A DNA stretch of 7,860 nucleotides, from assembly GCA_023450775.1 (NCBI GenBank), contig JAEXGP010000148.1, positions 1 to 7,860 on the forward strand, read 5' to 3'. The DNA comes from Actinomycetes bacterium. Lineage in GTDB: Bacteria > Actinomycetota > Acidimicrobiia > Acidimicrobiales > Microtrichaceae. The notes under the pieces are model-generated. The model was given only the letters and a program-made list of their open reading frames with translations. It had not been told where the DNA came from and did no database searches. Shown piece by piece: positions 6,070 to 7,860 of the stretch (positions are counted from its first letter, which is position 1; each line of letters starts with the position of its first letter). The translations under genes and the position numbers were made by a program.

Positions 6070-6820
6070 TCGCGTTGTCGACGCTGATCACCGCACCGTG
6101 CATGGACGGGATCTCGCCCGACGCGACGAAGGCGAACAGCTTGGCGAGCTCCTCGGTCTCGGCCATCCCGCGGAAGCCCATGTACGGCTTCATGAGGTCC
6201 ACGTCGACCCCGTCGGCGATCTCGAAGTTGTGCAGGAGCGGCGTGTTGACCGCGGCCGGGGCGATGGCGTTCACGCGCAGGTCGGTGCGCACGTACTCCA
6301 TGGCCAGCGCCCGTGTCAGCTGCACGACCGCGCCCTTGGACATGCAGTAGGCGACCGTGTACGCCTGACCCATCAGACCGGCGTTGGACGCCAGGTTCAC
6401 GATGTTGCCGGAGCGTTCCAGCAGCGCCGGGATGGCGGCCTGGCACAGGAAGAAGCAGGCATCCGCGTTCACCGCCATCATCCGGCGGTACTGCTCGACG
6501 GTCACGTCCTCCAGGTGGCTCGACGCGGCGATGCCGGCGATGTTGCCGAGCACGTCCAGCCCGCCCTCGGTCGCCAGGCAGGCGGCGACGGCGTCCTTGC
6601 AGGCCTGCGGCTCCGAGAGGTCGGCCACGTGGGGCGTGAACCGCTCGCCCAACTCGGACGCGACCTCGTCCAGCGCGGGACCGTTCACGTCCACGCCGAA
6701 CACGCGGGCGCCCTCCCGGACGAGGCGCGACGCGACCGCCTTGCCGATGCCGGAGCCGGCGCCGGTGATCAGCGCCACCTTGCCCTCGAACCGCCGCTGC
6801 TCGTTCCCCTGCTCTGCCAC
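6056..6820 (-). CDS. SDR family NAD-dependent oxidoreductase
   Basis: This complete 254-aa classical short-chain dehydrogenase is expected to interconvert an alcohol and a ketone in the cytoplasm. Visible features are TGAGSGIG (19-26), D44 at the end of the second strand (FGVDV), which favours NAD, NIAG (93-96, replacing NNAG), the tetrad N118, S145, Y158 and K162 (YCMSK), and the C-terminal HGAVISVDNAITAG. The start is GTG at 6820, with a weak GGGGTGG just upstream; no ATG fits, and the eight residues before FEGKVALITG are typical of a leader. It lies 60 bp downstream of the small membrane-protein gene in the same direction and may be the last gene of that operon. Its stop lies inside the 3' end of ald. 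SDRs of this kind are common in actinobacterial steroid, terpene and fatty-acid degradation, but the substrate is not evident. Confidence 0.92.
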   Translation of the reverse strand: MAEQGNEQRRFEGKVALITGAGSGIGKAVASRLVREGARVFGVDVNGPALDEVASELGERFTPHVADLSEPQACKDAVAACLATEGGLDVLGNIAGIAASSHLEDVTVEQYRRMMAVNADACFFLCQAAIPALLERSGNIVNLASNAGLMGQAYTVAYCMSKGAVVQLTRALAMEYVRTDLRVNAIAPAAVNTPLLHNFEIADGVDVDLMKPYMGFRGMAETEELAKLFAFVASGEIPSMHGAVISVDNAITAG

Positions 6821-6880
6821 GTTGCCACCCCGTGCTCGGTCGATCCCGTCCGGACCGATGTCAGCGCCGCACCGTATTCG

Positions 6881-7156
6881 TCAGGAGCCGCGACGCACGA
6901 GCGCCGCCACGCCCAGCGCGCCGAACGCCACCACCGACACGCCGATGCCCACCCACCCGAGCACGATGGCGGTGCGCACCGTCCGCTCCCCGCCAAGTGC
7001 CCCGTCGGACGTCCGGATCCGCTCCCGCGCCAGGTACGCGATGGCGAGCGCGGTCATGGCCACGGGGAAGCAGCCGAGCAGGCCGATGACCGACAGGAGC
7101 AGTGCGACGGGCGCCGCCGCGTCCTCGGGCGGCTCCTCGGTGCGGGCGCCCGTCAC
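6881..7156 (-). CDS. Small two-helix membrane protein, DUF4190-like
   Basis: This 91-aa protein has an acidic N-terminus (TEEPPEDAAAP), a first hydrophobic segment at about 16-42, a polar loop with RERIRTSDGALGGERTVRTA (44-63) and a second hydrophobic segment at about 63-87, ending in RRGS. The order (helix, short loop with a basic IR and a G before the second helix, helix ending in a basic tail) resembles DUF4190 membrane proteins, which have no known function. That assignment is from pattern only. The only usable start is GTG at 7156, which lies in the third copy of a 17-bp repeat that also carries the upstream SDR stop. No clear ribosome binding site precedes it, so translation may be coupled to the SDR: the genes are in the same frame with 30 bp between stop and start. 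Expression is the least certain of the genes listed. Confidence 0.65.
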   Translation of the reverse strand: MTGARTEEPPEDAAAPVALLLSVIGLLGCFPVAMTALAIAYLARERIRTSDGALGGERTVRTAIVLGWVGIGVSVVAFGALGVAALVRRGS

Positions 7157-7201
7157 GACGCGGTGCCCGTCACGACGCGGGGCCCATCACGACGCGGGGT
7201 C
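7151..7201. repeat. 17-bp tandem triplication at an SDR stop / membrane-protein start junction
   Basis: Three head-to-tail 17-bp copies with no gaps: 7151-7167 (CGTCACGACGCGGTGCC), 7168-7184 (CGTCACGACGCGGGGCC) and 7185-7201 (CATCACGACGCGGGGTC). Neighbours differ by 1 and 2 bases. On the coding (minus) strand every copy contains GTGA. The first copy in gene order supplies the SDR stop (7187-7189) and the last supplies the GTG start of the next gene (7154-7156). Because 17 is not a multiple of 3, the three TGA triplets fall in all three minus-strand frames. Confidence 0.9.
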
Positions 7202-7860
7202 CCCCACGCGCAGGATCCCGGCCAGCTCGGACGGGGTCCACGGCGGTTCGGTGTGGTGGTCCTGCCAGGTCAGCAGCTCGGCCTCGGGCCGGGGGAACCG
7301 CCCCACGTAGCCTCCGGCGCCGGCCAGGACCTGGCCGGTGACCCCTGCGGCCAGGTCGCTCACCAGGAACGCGTAGAGCTGCGCGACGTGAGCGGGCGGA
7401 CCGGGGTCGAGCGAACCGAACCGGGTGGCGTCGTCCAGCAGACCCCGGGCGTGCAGGGCGTCGATGTGGGCCTCGTACTCCTCGCCGGTGGACAGGCGGG
7501 TCGCCGCTCCCGGGCACACCGCGTTGACGCGCACGCCGTGCTCGGCGAGCTCGGCCGCCAGCGCGTAGGTCAGGCTCGTGACCGCGCCCTTGCCGGCCGG
7601 GTAGCCCGTGCCGCCGTAGGTGCCGGTGAAGGCGTGCGAGCTGGTGGTCACGACCGCGCCGCCGCCCCGTTCGACCAGGTGGGGCACGACCACGCGGCAC
7701 GGTTCGAACGTGGTGCCGAGGTGCGACGCCATCAGGTCCGCGAACTCGTCCGATGAGACGTCCAGGATCGACGAGCCGGGCGGCTCCGGTGTGCCGGCGC
7801 AGGTCACGAGCGCCTCCACGCCGCCGAGCTCGTCGAGCGCCGTGTCGAGCAGCGCCCGGG
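7187..7860 (-). CDS. SDR family oxidoreductase, atypical tetrad, N-terminus cut by window edge
   Basis: This is the C-terminal 223 residues or so of a short-chain dehydrogenase; the nucleotide-binding N-terminus lies beyond base 7860 and the frame is open to the edge. The visible fold is SDR: LVTCAGTP where LVNNAG is usual, VERGGGAVVTTSS with the catalytic Ser, YPAGK as YxxxK, then RVNAVCPGA. Two usual residues are changed. NNAG is TCAG, and the tetrad Asn in the helix before (family VNLxG) is His (ASHLGTTF). The C-terminus is about 40 residues longer than a plain FabG-type end, with GGYVGRFPRP and PPWTPSELAGIL; similar PWTPEEL-like tails occur in some actinobacterial hydroxyacyl or steroid SDRs. 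A GTG at 7819 opens a 210-aa frame but lies inside the fold and is not a credible start. It reads into the 17-bp triplication and is followed by the small membrane-protein gene. Confidence 0.85.
   Translation of the reverse strand, partial: RALLDTALDELGGVEALVTCAGTPEPPGSSILDVSSDEFADLMASHLGTTFEPCRVVVPHLVERGGGAVVTTSSHAFTGTYGGTGYPAGKGAVTSLTYALAAELAEHGVRVNAVCPGAATRLSTGEEYEAHIDALHARGLLDDATRFGSLDPGPPAHVAQLYAFLVSDLAAGVTGQVLAGAGGYVGRFPRPEAELLTWQDHHTEPPWTPSELAGILRVGDPAS

Noticed and set aside
6002..7756. A 584-codon plus-strand open frame spanning the right block.
   Set aside because: It is antisense to two SDR genes and the membrane-protein gene, with low-complexity Arg/Gly/His-rich composition and no motif.

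Overview
The window is high-GC DNA, roughly 70% or more by eye. It is packed with genes on both strands, and all eight stop codons that can be seen are TGA. The high GC, a deazaflavin (F420)-dependent nitroreductase-family protein, a paired acyl-CoA dehydrogenase set and many short-chain dehydrogenases (SDRs) point to an actinobacterium. A mycobacterial or acidimicrobial type of metabolism is plausible, but the genus cannot be read from this sequence. No tRNA, rRNA, CRISPR array, insertion sequence or phage gene was seen. No stretch over 300 bases lacks a gene.

Left block (1-3274, minus strand), read right to left: a large acyl-CoA dehydrogenase subunit, then 26 bp later a small acyl-CoA dehydrogenase-like subunit that lacks both usual positions of the catalytic glutamate, then 61 bp later an RhlG/FabG-like SDR. 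This looks like one operon for oxidation of an acyl-CoA or related substrate, with the two dehydrogenase proteins probably forming one heteromeric enzyme. The 3' end of the SDR dissolves into a 17-18 bp tandem repeat carrying copies of the gene's own last codons and stop. The normal stop is lost there and the frame stays open to the window edge.

Divergent control region (3275-3425): it holds a 40-bp near-perfect inverted repeat (18-nt arms, one mismatch), extendable to 50 bp. A separate perfect 16-bp palindrome lies over the start codon of the large dehydrogenase. Rightward from this region runs a small F420-type nitroreductase-family gene.

Middle block (3426-6069): the nitroreductase-family gene meets, tail to tail with a 3-bp gap, a 2-oxoglutarate/Fe(II) dioxygenase of the isopenicillin N synthase family. 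That gene is divergent from a complete alanine dehydrogenase gene (ald). The 148 bp between them carries a 15-bp direct repeat (14/15) and a small imperfect palindrome.

Right block (6056-7860, minus strand), read right to left: an SDR cut by the window edge, a small DUF4190-like membrane protein, and a second complete SDR whose 3' end overlaps that of ald by 14 bp. The junction of the first two is an exact-period 17-bp tandem triplication carrying TGA in all three frames, with GTGA start/stop overlaps.

The enzymes are recognisable families. The unusual signals are the two stop-codon-bearing 17-bp repeat arrays at SDR 3' ends and the large inverted repeat in the divergent promoter region. No previously unknown multi-gene system is evident.
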